This document shows positions 38,701 to 51,842 of a stretch of 64,000 nt of DNA, piece after piece. The stretch's first letter is position 1. Each line of letters starts with the position of its first letter. The stretch comes from Antedon bifida (Eukaryota > Echinodermata > Crinoidea > Comatulida > Antedonidae). The translations under genes were made by a program, and so were the position numbers. The notes under the pieces were generated by a model that worked only from the letters and a program-made list of their open reading frames with translations, made no database searches and was not told where the DNA came from. Location: contig OY727096.1 of the NCBI GenBank assembly GCA_963402885.1, forward strand, positions 20,813,820 through 20,877,819, given 5' to 3'.

Positions 38701-41700
38701 TTCTACAAACGTGGCACACTGTTTTATTGTACGACAAGCACAAGGGCCCTTTTATTGTCTCGAGTTGTAGGCCTAACATGTTCCGGATGTAGCTAGATTA
38801 TTGAATTTTAAAGTAAAATTTTAAATGAAAAGAAATGGATAAGATCCATCCACCATGATGTAAATAATTTATTAATATGGAAATATGGTCCCACAAAATG
38901 TAAAAAATCAGAGACGGGCCCCAAGCATGGAGTTATAATATTAGTCCCAAGGTAGGCCTACAAGATTTGGTAAACCTATTCCCAAAATATTGAAGAACCA
39001 CATGTCTGACACAGGTCAGAGTTTACATAACTGATACAGTAGTCTACAGATACAAGCTGCCCTGTAGCAACAGCAAATAAGACCTGTAGGCAGAAACGTT
39101 TTCTCGGCATGGGTCTGGTTAAATCCCGGAAACCAAAATATCTTCCGGCTAAATACTTCCAGGAGAAAGTTTCACCATCCAAATAAAAACCAATCGAAAA
39201 CAAAAAACGTTCTTGACACTTTCAAAATGTATTGTACAATCACATTTGTTTTCTAATCATATTTTTTAAGTAAACACTCAAAATTAAACTGAGAATTGTG
39301 TCTTTTCGACACACCAATAGTAGAAAATCTATTAAAAAAAGAATGATCTCATTCTCTTATATTGACGAAAACTAAAAATACATTGATAGTATTATTGATT
39401 TCAACATAACGAAATTTTCACTTTCAATATTACACACTTATTTGTAAATTACATTAAAATCATTCATATTATTTAAGATTTGCGAAATGTTTTGTACTGC
39501 AATAGTAAAAATTAATGACTCTTCATTCTTGTTCCACACTACGTAATGTCATACTTCACATTCATTGGCTTGGTACATTTGATGTTGATTAAAAATGTTT
39601 AAATAAAAACAAGACTGAATGAAATAGTACCGGGTAGGTGTAACAGATCTGTCTGCCATGCCAAATAAGGTAATATCAATACAAATTGACAGCTAGTGTA
39701 CTGCATTTATTATTAATGAGGCGTGTCTAATGAATAAGAGAAAACGTGCAGTGTTGTCAACTGCTGTATTTTGCACTTTTAACTGATCATTAAAATACGA
39801 TTTTGTACTATTATAAAAAAAGGTGTAGGCTACATCATTATAATTATTATTTAAATGACATAAAGAATTATAAACTAGGGAGGAGTGGAAAAGAAAAATG
39901 GCGACCACCATGGTTCTTCGCACGTGTTTTTAATGGACGTTTTATTGCCTTCGTATTTAATTTGATTAGTACGTATGGGGATCAATTTGCTGTAAGCGTT
40001 CCGTAAACAATTGAAATTCTAAAAATATTGAGTTATATTTCTAGGAATCTTACAGGCAAAATGATGATTATAAACAGAAAAACTCAACCCGATCTAGTGA
40101 AACAATGAATTTAATAGGCCTATAGTGATAAAAACCAGGAGGCAAAACTAATTATGAAATATTGAGTGTGTGTATGGACATTAAAACAATAGTTTTGAGA
40201 CTTTTATCTTTTTATGAAACCGACACACAGCGAATTATTAGTTACGTTCAAACATCAGTAACTCATTCCTCGTTTCTTCATATATCACAGATTGTATGCC
40301 TATTTTTTTAAATTAGGATATTATAATTTTTCTCTTAACATATTTCCATGCTATTGCCCCACATTTGCCTCCCCTCATTCTCAAGATGGATCTCATTTCA
40401 GCAGATATGTTGAATACACTCAATAATGATGACTAAGAGTTAGCAATGCAAGATCTGTCAGAATCTACCTACGAATAATAATCATATCTCTACCATCTGT
40501 CCATGTATTATTACATGAAACAGTTCAAGGGAGGTATAAAGAAATTATAGAGAAAATATCTATAAAATATCTACACGGAGATTCGGGTCCACTGAGAGGA
40601 CAAATACATTTAATGTTAATGTATTTATAGCGCTTTCCACAAACAATGTCGTCTCAATGCGCTGTAGATGTGGATTTTACACTTCTCAACTAAATGCTTC
40701 TCCCCCAAGAAGGGTCACGTCATGCCATGCCAACAATACAGTACTTTTTTCATATGTACAGTAGGCCTACCTGTAGGCCTAATATTTCCATTTTATGTTT
40801 GAGCATATTTTATGTATATTCAGCACTAGCCTAACGAGTAGGCCATAACTTTAAATCAATTGTGATTCTGTAAAGTAAACAATAACGTGTCAATAAAAAC
40901 AAGTAACTCACTCATTTTATTACCGTTTAGACACACCGATAAAACAATGTTATCACTTTTCGGCCTTGTCAAAATAATTACAAGCAATTATAAACAAATA
41001 GATGGTTCTCCTCGAAATAAATTAAAGAACCTACAACGAAATGTATGTCGACAATGATGGAGGTACAATATAAAACTCAATATTTTGTATACCGATATAC
41101 TCAATGCTTAATGCGTTGTTAAAATCGAGTACGTATTTTGTAATAATCTAACACGAGTTAGCGTAAAATGACCTTCAAAGATATTATTGCTACATTTTAA
41201 AACAATACCACTTTCACGATTCAGTAATATTAGTATCAATGTGACTTTGGTAAACGATTAAGGTGTGCTGGAAAGTTGTGCTGGAAAGTTGTTGTGAAAA
41301 GGAAAGAAGAAACTCCCTAAAGGAAGTGGGTTTGTCAAATGGTCACGTAAATCTTAAAACAACTTCCGGACGTTGAAGCAGTCAGTAGAATTGGAGATCA
41401 TACAACAGGTCAAGCTTTACTGCCTACCAGTATCTTTATTGTATCGTATTATCTTCAAAGCGAAGTATTATTATGCTTATTTGAAGAATACAAAAGATAT
41501 TTCAGATAATAGACAAAGACGAAATTCGTTTACAATAGGTACACACTCAGTACTAGGTTTATTCCCATGGTCATAGCATCTATACCTATTGTATGGTGCT
41601 GTAATGTATGAACAAAACATCTTCAATATTGGATGTTTATGACCCCCAAATTCTAAAAAATTTAGAAATTTATTTTGTCATCGACAAACAATGTCCTTGA

Positions 41701-43524
41701 CATAGTTCTGAACTTGCCTTTTGATTCGAATCAACAGAGCAAGAATAATTGATATCGCATCCAGGGTGGTGTGTTGAACTAGCAGTTAGTTTCCTGACTA
41801 ACACGGAAGTAGGAAATTGATAGAATTCAATTTTCTTGGCCTAGAACTTCGCATTTCTTCTGTAATTTTGTTCCTTAACCCCAAGTTCAGGGATTAACAT
41901 TTTTACAAACTCGGTCTAGATTTATCCAATAGATCCATGGTAGTACTAAGGATGTTTCAGTTTAAACAGACGTTGTTTATATAGGTCGTGAAAGTAAAAC
42001 ACCTTGTTTAGAGAATAAATAGTGATTAATTAAATATAGCCATCAATTGATAGTAGAGCCCCACGTATTTTTCCTATATGAGGAGGTAGAGATACACATT
42101 TCAGTGGTACAGTACAGTAACCGTAGTCAGTATATTGCTAAACACTAATCGCGAAGGACAAAGTCGTGGATTAACTGAAATAGGAAATGGATTTAACAGA
42201 GATACTTTACAGACACCATCGGAATGATGATGGATATGGCAACCACCTGAGCTTGTAAAATGTACAATAAACACATGTTTGACATGAAAACTAATTTGTA
42301 AAAGTGGTTGGAAGAGACAGCCAGGAAACCAAACATTACACATGCAACCTGTTGACAATTTAAGGTAAATCAAGGCGCTTAGATCAAACAATGTGGTACT
42401 ATTAAACTCTAATCAAACCACGGAGTAGTAAATTACCTAAACTGTTTACAGGTGTGAATGTTTTAAGCAGATCAATATTAGCCCAATGGCAGACAGATAA
42501 GAAAAACTGTTTCAACAAAGTCATTTGATTCGGACATCACTTTCAATTACTTCATTCAATAACATAATAGGTTCTGTTATCTTATCTTAGATACGATACT
42601 TCAAGTGCATAATTATGCAAGTATACATATTGAGCTTCCGAGTATCTGTTAAATGATAATAAATGTGTTTATTTAATAAGCAATACTAAACTATAATACA
42701 AGATGTTATGATATCAAAGTAATAAATAAAATCGTACCTTGTCGAGTTGATGCTACCTTTCCAGTGCTGGCAATCAGGATGCCTTGTGGGTGACTGTCTT
42801 CTAGAACGAATACCTCATCTTTCCCTGGTTTGGCCCGTGCGGCTTTTGCGCACTGCAGGGTGGCCTTGGGACCTATGGCTGCCATATACTTGCCACTACC
42901 GTGCTTGAAGGCAGCCTTACCCCCATGGAACTCTAGGATGAAGAGGCTATCATCAGTGGGGGAATCTACTAGACTTCCAGATGTACTCGCGTACTTGCCG
43001 TTGCAGACCCTCAGGGCGTAACGTCCACCGTGGAATTCTAGAGTGACGATTGCGTCCGCACCCCATGGGATAACCTCATTGAAGTGAAGTTCATCATCTT
43101 CTAAATGTGCGTACCTATCCCGAATGTTGCTTTTAATGTTAACCTGTGGATGTATATCCATATGAACTGTCCATAGTTGCTTCTCCTCAGCTTTTGTTGC
43201 GTTTGTGTTAACGGTATCGGAACAGCCTAGGTATTTATCGTACGGTACACTCTTGAAGGCCCATCTTCCGTCAGTCTGGGTCTCCACCCGGAATTTCGCG
43301 TCGTCCGTTTTTTCTTCTGAACACGTCACATTGCCCATTTTATCTGTGGTCAAGTAGTTGTTACCGAATTTCAAAAAGACGGTATCGTCACCTTGTTCTA
43401 AATTCCATCTTTGTTTTGCTTTTAACGATGTACCATCTGCATTTACTGAGTTAGCAAACCCAACACTCAGATATTTCTTATTACTATTGACTAGTCCACA
43501 ACAATATTTCAATTCCGTCGTCAT
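35772..43524 (-). CDS. FSCN: Fascin, actin-bundling protein, 4 exons, 488 aa
   Basis: Exons: 43524-42738, 36961-36784, 36514-36219, 35977-35772 (TAG). Phases join (1, 2, 1) and the total of 488 residues fits the usual fascin length of about 490. Fascin cross-links F-actin into tight parallel bundles in filopodia and microvilli. Family features seen: YCCGLVNSNKKYLSVG at the start, SLKAKQRWNLEQ, HPQVNI, RYAHL, VPWG-like IPWGADAIVTLEFHGG, STRQG, KYWELKATGGIQADASSK, NGKFVRPKESGHL, LVLKGVQGFVGH, GKYWVVEDD and a C-terminal TTWEV in place of the usual LWEY/F. These cover the four beta-trefoil domains. Ser33 (GTSLKAKQ) aligns with the human Ser39 phosphorylation site in the actin-binding region. Intron 1 is about 5.8 kb. 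Exact family member (FSCN1, 2 or 3) cannot be assigned; a single invertebrate fascin is likely. Confidence 0.95.
36962..42737 (-). other. Fascin intron 1, no further feature recognised
   Basis: About 5.8 kb between coding exons 1 and 2. It contains scattered TAGGCCTA words and simple AT-rich sequence. Short open frames on both strands lack acceptor/donor pairs or family resemblance. Enhancers are possible in such a long first intron, but I see no diagnostic site. Confidence 0.6.
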
Positions 43525-46281
43525 CTTTTCGGTTTCTTAATTCCTAGCAAGTAAGTGGGAATGTTACAATATATATCGCCTACCTCGTTCTGCAAGCTAT
43601 TCGGTCGATGCGAAATTCACGTGGTATGTTAAGTAACGTATAGATGGGACGCTACACAATCTATAAAAGTAATGTTCAACTCAACGAACCTTCTCAAATT
43701 ATCTTACCAACTACAGTAGTACAACCTGCTGAGTTACCTCCTTTATAATCGTACACGGTACATAAAATACCTCTTCCGGTAATTTTAGTAGATGAGTAAG
43801 CCAAACTTCACCGTGTCTGCTCAGGGGCGTTGGCTGTGGCCAGGAATCCACCATTCATCGAGCCGGGGTTCATGTCGAATGCTAATAACTCTTTTGTTGT
43901 TAGAACAGCTGAACGAACACTCAGTCATGCGCAATAGCACGTTAACCGGCCGGGTTGTAAATCAATACCGAGAAAGGATGCGTGTGCATCCGTGTGCGTG
44001 TACAATAAAACAGATATGTAAAATATTATGTATTACTATTTACGTGAAAATTGATTCTGAATATAATACCCACAAAACACTTGTCTTGTTCATCGAATTT
44101 TCGCAAGGTTTTGTTAGTTTCGCATGGTGGCCTAACGATAATAGTCAATAATATTGTGTTTATATACGAACGTGTGGGTTGACGCATGGAGAACAGACAG
44201 TAATGGGCTACTGACGGAAAAAGTATAGTATTGATATTAGCAATTACCATAAGTGTCTTAAATAAATCTTAAATTATCTTAACTAACTGATCACATCAAT
44301 CATGTATCGAGATAGACTGCCTGAATTAAACAACTGAATTCAATGAATATCGTTATTTGTGTTTCACTTTCTGATGCAGCTATACACGGTGCCAGGGTGG
44401 ATGCAAGCGCATATTTCGCGAATTATTGTTGGCCTTGTGCGTCATGGCGTTTGAAAGTCTAACGCATGTAATTTACTTAATTTCAATAGGCTACTGCACC
44501 TTAAAATAACATGCAATCAGGCAGAACAGTCTGTGCATAATTCTTTTTGTTTAATTTCGTCAACAATGCAACTTCTAACACCACGGTGATTGTTCGTAAC
44601 TTTCAAGCGGTTGTCCCGATCAACCTGGGCATTGGCCTAAATATGGGTAGACTATACAATAACTGTACATCAAAGTTATTACGACTAACAATTAATTAGT
44701 CATTTAGTGATCTGAAATTTTATTTTGCTAAAGTTGAATCAAGTTTTTAAAACTTTAGACCACTGTACCAACAGAACATTTGGATAAAACCAGTTGACAA
44801 ATTGTAGGCAAACTGTAATGAGATGTTATTGTATAATTTATCTATTTGAAACTTTTAAAAACATTTAATTAGACCGTTGTTAATTGGCGATTCGAAAAAA
44901 GAACTCGTCGTGTCATCAAAAGATAACTAATTTCCAAAAGTGGAAGCAACTTTCCTAGTTTTACCAAATATGGCACTCGAAATCGATCATTTGTCATTTT
45001 TTTTACGCTCGTAATGAGTTGCCTATCTTGAGTCTGACTAATTTATCAAATTGTATTTGTTGTTGAAAAGTTTCGATTCTCATCCGGGAACTTCATTCAA
45101 ACAGCTCCGTTTCAATGAACTTTAAAACTGAATCATAATACGAAAATAGTGGTACACAACAGATGTTTTGTTCCAAAATATGACTGTGAATCTTCAACAT
45201 TATCCTAGCCGACCTCTGATAAAAAAGGGTGACGTGGGCTAGGCTCACGGTCCATCAGTCATAGACATGTGAACAAAGCCTATTCAATCAAATTGGGAAT
45301 GTTAAATCATGGGAGAATAAAGTAGAAAACAAACACTGTGTACTTAATAATAGGGACGAACAATACACAGGTACGGTAGCCTGCAGTATAAACAACTTGA
45401 TGAATTGACGGGAGTGTCTATTGTTGACTTCTCCAAGGGTACTCTTTTCAAAAGTGACGTCACTGTCAATTAATATCTTTCTCATTTGGTTTTTGAGTAA
45501 CCACGGATTAAAAATAAATGTTTAGATATTGCCATATATGGAAATAAAAAGGAACTTAACCAGTTTTTCGTTACAAATGCAAGATTAGCAAGCATCGGAA
45601 GAAACTATCAATTGAGTTTTATTTCACTTTTTTTTAACTGAGTTGAGACAACTGAGCAACATTATTTTTTTGACTTAGGTCTATTGACGTCACCATCCAA
45701 ACTATGTAACAAAATACCCAAAACTATACTTAAATCATGTATACAGTAATCTCAAAATGTAAAAATCTCAAATACTTTAAAGTATTTGAATATTTAGTTA
45801 ATGTGAAACCGATGAAGGAAAATCGTCTGAAGAAAACAGACTGCCAAAATAATGATTTCCAACAGTGAAAGTAGCATGTATATAGAGGGGGTACGTCATG
45901 ATACGTTATATCAAGTTATACGGTATAGTACAAAAGTTGTCCTTTATGTATATTATATGTTTTGCGAAAATAGAAGGACAGCGTTTGTAATTGTCGGACC
46001 CCTATGTCGGTTCATTCTTTGTTTTGGAAATATTGAAATAAAGAAAAGACACATTTTTCTGATTAAGATTTAATTACAGTAAGATTTAGAGGAACGTATT
46101 GGTACAAACATTTTGGATTACTCCCTTGATTTACAAACACAATGATAAATGAAAATAAATACATTGTATCCCTATTTAAAATGAAATAATTTACTAACGA
46201 AACTATGAATCTAAATAACTGTTTACATTAAACATTTCACAAGTGTTGAGGGTTACAGTATATGCATTTGGCATATACGCC
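43525..46281. other. Spacer between fascin start and chromobox gene 1 end
   Basis: The left end should hold the fascin promoter and possibly a non-coding first exon (a TTGCTAG acceptor-like site lies just upstream of the ATG on the - strand). CpG is locally higher at 43550-44000. A 119-codon + strand frame at 43792 has no recognisable features. No gene was recognised. Confidence 0.5.
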
Positions 46282-49200
46282 TTAAGACTGACTGCTGCAA
46301 TGGGCTATGTCCTCCTGATCTTCTATCGGATGTTTTCGATTAATTCTCTCCTCATGTACACTAATAAATACAAACAAATACAAATCATAAAATTCCATAC
46401 TGTTATTTAACTGCACTATAAACTCTAGTAAATGACTAGGGTGGAAATATGTATACAACGAATAAAATATATACAGTTGCTCCTACCTTTGGTCCACTTT
46501 GCTTGTTTTTACTTTACTTCTATTATTTTTGGATTTTAAGGAAACAGAAGGTGATCGATCACGGAGACGGTGGCCTGATTTTTTCTTCCTTTTGCCATTG
46601 ATATTTTGATCATTAACGGGCCTTTTCATTGCTTGGTTACTGGTTCCCTCAAGACAATTTGAACCGTCTACATCTTTGGCGATATCATCTTGAGGCTTAA
46701 ATAAAGTGACGGGAAAGTGACACGTTCCATTACTATAGCTAGCCAACTAACACATTCTACTAACTGGTAAGCCTATCAAAAATCAGCAATATTAAATATA
46801 GACCAGCTCCAATTTCTACTAAAATACGAAAGGGAACGTAGGTACAATAGGTCTATCTTTGATTTGTTTTTTAACGTTTATTCAGGATTATACACGAAAT
46901 TATTATTTATATATACCTTGATAATACCTAGGCGTGTATCCTCTCTGAAAATAAATTTTAAACAAATATTTTACTTAAAAACCATGATAACATAGAAAAT
47001 AAGTTAAAGTGTTTATAAGGACAAGAATTTGACAATTTGAAATACTGTATTCTTTTCAACATGAAAGTGAAATAACGTGAAAGTCGCCCTCTAACAGTGT
47101 AAAATTCTAAAACTGTATAATAAAATACTCTGAGTTAATATAAACAGTCAATAACAGTAAAAAAAAATACACAAAATAATATCAATTGCCTCTTTTGAGT
47201 CTGACTCAATCATGTTGTTCAACACTTTTAACATGATAGCAACATAATGGTATAAGTAGTACCTAACTTTTTTTCTCAATGGTATTACTTAGACGGAGCC
47301 TATTTTATCAGGACATGCATTCAGTGTTACCATGTACGGAAATACGTTTTTTTCCCTTGGGGCCATTCGGCCATTTATTCATTCACTATAATGCATTCAT
47401 AATGCATGAAATTATAAATTTATAAATATATATAGGTAAATAAAACGGAAATACAAAATTAGTCTATGAAGAATATCTCCATGTAAGATAAAATACGTGA
47501 TAAACACGTCTAAAACTTTTGTTTTAGAAAACGGCAACATTTTGTGAGAATCTGAAGGATTAGGTATAGGCCTACAGCTTATCACATAATAATGAATCAT
47601 AAAATAGTTTTCTTTTTAGTTACGTGTTCACTGGCACTTCGTTTGAGTAATAATCATAATATCACTCGGCCGGTGACGATATGATAACTTGGGCAACACT
47701 GTACAAATTAATTTAAATATCAAATTGCTCATATTTTTGTTTGTTTATTTTTTCAACTCTCAACCTAAAAATGTCAACGAAATATAGATTTCGTAGCAAT
47801 CTCCAACAATCAGTCTTATAATATTATTGTAGTACCGGTCACATATCGTTTTCATTGAATATAACCATGGCGCGCAGCATCGTACCTAATTAATTCAACG
47901 ATCGTGCCAAGCTAAACTCATTACAAGTCCTTCAACGTACTAACAACACTATCACGGATGAACGCTCACTGAAAGCTGATATGTAAAGACACCGACAATA
48001 AATGAAAGATGAAACAGTTTAGTCAAAATACTCATTCAAGTACAATTACAAGTATATCAAATCCATGGATTGAACGAGAATTATCGCTATGACAATGACA
48101 CTGAAGTACGCCTTGTCATCTGTGCGACGCTGTTTGCGTACAAAATCCGTACTATTAACCGTTTGAACGCTGCACGCGTAAAAAGTGTACGTCTTTGTGG
48201 ATGATGTGCTTATTCTGAGTTTAAATTACGTAGCAAGGGCCGGGGAGTGTGGGTCGTTCGAACGAACCCACCTCTTTCTGAAGTTCCCTTTTGAAACTAG
48301 ATATAACCAGCGGCTGAAAAATGGTAAATAGGCCTAACTAGTCTGAGTGTAACAGTAATATGTCGATTTTTGCTTTCTCTATAAATCTTGACAGAGGCTT
48401 GGAAATGCATGTGAACCGACCTCCTGTATTAAATTTCCATTGTAACTGTATGTCTATTTTGTACACAGATATTGTCGATGACTATCAAATAAAGATTGAA
48501 ACTTGAAATCACGAAAAACAGTTCATTATAAAAGTACATTTACATAAGTTTAATGACGTCATCATACCTTAAAAGGAAGTCATCAATTAAGCAGTCGTCG
48601 AGAAGATTGTCCAATGGTTCCCATGTGTTGTACCTAATTAAGTAAATGACATGAACAATATGTTAACAATTTAAAGCCATCGATAGGGAAGCTAAATCTT
48701 AAATGACTCTGTTTGCTTGTACTCAAAATGTTTTAAATAAAATGTTTAAAAGACCACAAGCAAGACAGAATATGTTCTCTATAAGATCTATAAATAGTTG
48801 GAACTCTTTGCCAAAAAATGTGCTTCAGTCTCAAAATTTAAACCAATTTAAAACTGCAGTAAAAAGTCACTGGTCTAACCACCCACAGCCCATATAAGAA
48901 GAATATGTTCTGGTCATGAGGGGTACAGAAGCATTAATGCTAAGTCTCAAAATCCAGGTAGATCCAGGTAGGTAGAACATAGTGAAAATGTTAATGATGA
49001 TAGAATAACATGATGCTACATAACTCATCCTTCTTATATATACAGATAGCACCCAATGGTATGTTATTGTTTGAACAATATAGGATGCTATGGAACGCCA
49101 AAGTTTTTATTTATCATATTCTTACTAATGTACATCTTACTCGTCATTATATATTATGTTTATGTATCTTTTTCTGTATCTTTCCTTAAAGTTCCTTGAA

Positions 49201-50894
49201 CATTATTTGCCCACCATCCACACATCTCTTATATATATGTGATGTTTATTGTTACTTAGCCTAATTATCTTATTAATTATGTGTGTAAATCAATAAAAAA
49301 AAAAAAAACTTTACATGTTTGATTATCAATGAAGAGTGAAACCTGGTATAGGTGACTTTGGGCATTTCATTGAACTTTATCATACAAAGCTCCTGCAATA
49401 AATTAACACTTTTTGCCATATGTTTAATTCCCATGCGTCACCTTAATCATACAGTTTGGTATAATACAACACAAAATTAACCTAATACTGGTATACGTGA
49501 CAAATTGGATTACATAATTTCTCAATTAGAATTGTGATTACTGTACAAAGTTCTTGAAGAATTTCCCAAAACGAAGAAGGTCCCACAAACTTGACCAATG
49601 TAGGCCTACCCTAGAAGATCATAAGATGTGTTCATAATACAGAGGTATAACTCAAAGGTAGAAAAGAACATGACAGGATATCTGGAATAATGGGAGCCAA
49701 GTATAATGTAGTTTAAACCGATGAATTAAATAATATAGTCCTGTGTTCTTAAGTAGGCCTACATGCTTTCTAGATTCAGATTTCGTCCTAAGGGTCTTAA
49801 ATACTTCCTGAATATACAGAATTGCACAAATGTCCTCAATAGAACATGATAGTATGCCTTCATTTTGCCAATTTGTTGCTTTGCATATTTACCAAACATT
49901 TAACTCAATTGATTTTGATAAAGTCCTGTGTTCTTAAGTAGGCCTACATGCTTTCTAGATTCAGATTTCGTCCTAGGGGTCTTAAATACTTCCTGAATAT
50001 ACAGAATTGCACCAATGTGTTCAATAGAACATGATAGTACGCCTTCATCTTGCCAATTGGTTGCTTTGCTTATTTACCAAACATTTAACTCAATTGATTT
50101 TGATTTCTCACAAAATTATATAATTAAGTAACTCAACATAGTTACAAAAACAATTAAATTATCTGGCTATAGTTTTATATCATCAGCACCCAATTTAAGT
50201 CATTATTCTAAATAACCAAAACTAAACTTACTTAAATATAATAAGTAACTACATATGCCTATGAGTGGGTTTAGGTACAAACATAGATGCTAATGTTAAT
50301 TAAATAGGAAAACATAAATCATTATATTTAAAACTCCTTACCTGGCTGGCCATCCACGCCACTTGACCCAGAATTCAACTTTGCCCTAGAGAAACAGATG
50401 CAGTATTGTAATTAAAAGGGCGGGTAGCAGACATCGCCAAAGTTGCTATCGCCAAAGTTGAACACATTCTTAAAATAAGGTATTTTTAAAAACTGACCAA
50501 ATTTTCGCTATGCATAGACCACAGAAAATTTTTAAAAAAGAAAAAAGATCACCTATTATAGGAAATAGGCTATATCGGTATTTTCAGATTTTCCTTTTTG
50601 GGGCATGAATTAAATCCAAATATCCATGATTCTTCCTACATTTAATTGAACCAATACAAATGGGAAGATTCGTGATAAATAATCTATCAAATGAAGGCTT
50701 CGGTAAAGCATTTTCAAATGTCTTCCTCTCCAAGCCTATGTGTGCGGACTAATGATACTAGGGCCTTCACTAACTGGCACATATTGGTACCAGGACAAAC
50801 AGGTGAGATGGGCTAGGACACCTACCTCTCGCACACGCTTCTTTTCCAGGCGATGGACTTTGTAAATATCAGGGGATACACAAGGGTTAGACAT
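46282..50894 (-). CDS. Short chromobox (Polycomb-type chromodomain) protein, 5 exons, 169 aa
   Basis: Exons: 50894-50826, 50385-50342, 48633-48568, 46738-46487, 46360-46282 (TAA). All GT-AG and in phase (0, 2, 2, 2; 510 nt). The chromodomain occupies about residues 10-60: IYKVHRLEKKRVRE, GKVEFWVKWRGW, NTWEPLDNLLD. Cage aromatics expected to bind methyl-lysine are present: Y11 and the two Trp of KWRGW. This is the CBX/Polycomb pattern (histone H3 methyl-lysine reading in the nucleus). The rest is hydrophilic, with a basic stretch GKRKKKSGHRLRDRS that may be a nuclear localisation signal or DNA-binding segment. No chromoshadow domain and no recognisable Polycomb C-terminal box, so it is shorter than typical CBX proteins. 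Later exons (46738-46487 and 46360-46282) are supported by splice sites and frame, not by homology. Confidence 0.8.
48690..49310 (+). mobile_element. 3' end of a non-LTR (LINE) retrotransposon, 5'-truncated
   Basis: A frame at 48703-48897 encodes a short piece resembling the C-terminal end of LINE reverse-transcriptase ORFs: FSIRSINSWNSLP followed by NLNQFKTAVKSHW. About 400 bases of untranslated sequence follow, ending in a run of 13 A at 49297-49309. The copy is truncated at its 5' end and lies antisense in the intron between chromobox gene 1 exons 2 and 3. Family (CR1, L2 or Jockey type) cannot be decided. Confidence 0.6.
49739..50104. repeat. Direct tandem duplication of about 183 bp
   Basis: 49739-49921 and 49922-50104 are near-identical (sharing gtcctgtgttcttaagtagg, cctaagggtcttaaatac or cctaggggtc, and ccaaacatttaactcaat). 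They differ at a handful of bases, so the duplication is fairly recent. It lies in the same intron of chromobox gene 1 as the LINE fragment. Confidence 0.85.
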
Positions 50895-51717
50895 CGTAAG
50901 GTAGGCTATTTGTAAGGGCTAGGTGATGAATGTCCACTCAACTCAATTTACAACTGTCTAACCAACAAACTAAAAGTAGGCTCAATTCACGACGGTCGGG
51001 ATGTCTTGCGAAGGTTGTTTGAAGGTGACTATAGAGGGTCAGTCAAGAGCCTTATCTTAAGAGGAGAATAGAATCTGGTTGCTGACTGTGACAATGTGGC
51101 GGTCCAGGATTTTGAAATACACGAAACACTTTTATAAGAAGCAATTTTAATTTATTTCTTGAAACCAATGATTAATGAACCCACATATATGGATGTGTGG
51201 TAGACATTGAATGAAAGAAAGTGTTAAATGTATAAAGAATTTTTGTAATGGTAAATGGGTTTTTGCTAATATTTCCAATAAAGAGTATCAGTTGTTCTAA
51301 AGACTGAGTTGGCCTACTTTATTTTGAAAACTGTTCATTCGTCGAACGTGAGGTATGCATATTTCCCGGCCGCCAGCATCCAAAACTCAGCGTGAAATCT
51401 TTGCTATTTTACTAAAAATAGTTCAATATTTAGACAATTGACATGCCATTGCAGAATTTTCAGTAGTCCTGAATTAAGTGTCAAAATATATGAAAAGAAT
51501 ATTATACTAACACTTTTACGATTGAGAGGAAGGACACTCCCACTCTGCCCGGCCGGGTACAAAACTACCTATATATGGGATAATTTCTTGAAGATGATGA
51601 CACACCACTGTCCGCATATTCTAGCAACTTCAACGCACAGCGTACATGACGCACGCACAGATGTGATTATGCGCATGTCACATCAGTTTTCTTGTCGCGC
51701 TATTTTAAGTAGCGCGA

Positions 51718-51842
51718 GTTATAAAGCTTGGTTCCCACTAGGACGTAACACGAGCTTGGTCGTAAGCGTAACGCAGGCAATGCGTTGCGCGATGGTACAT
51801 TCGAACTGTCATTCATCTCGATTGCGTTGCGCTTAAGTCTAA
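51718..51842. mobile_element. Hairpin MITE-like element, AAGCTTGGTTCCCACTAG family, copy B
   Basis: Begins aaagcttggttcccactagg, followed by acgtaac, cgtaagcgtaacgcag and the aactgtcattc segment found in the better copies. It is diverged and lacks a matching right end. Confidence 0.6.

Noticed and set aside
37980..39203. Open frames on the - strand within fascin intron 1 (37980-38294 and 38976-39203)
   Set aside because: No acceptor and donor in matching phase and no similarity to fascin; treated as chance.
43792..44151. 119-codon + strand frame near the fascin promoter
   Set aside because: No family features; composition is like the surrounding spacer.
48410..48512. Another possible LINE 3' tail (AAATAAAGATTGAAACTTGAA)
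   Set aside because: Resembles retroelement ends but has no coding remnant or clear repeat tract, so not listed as a feature.
51438..51836. 132-codon + strand frame
   Set aside because: No recognisable motif, no splice context, and its 3' part runs through a MITE-like element.
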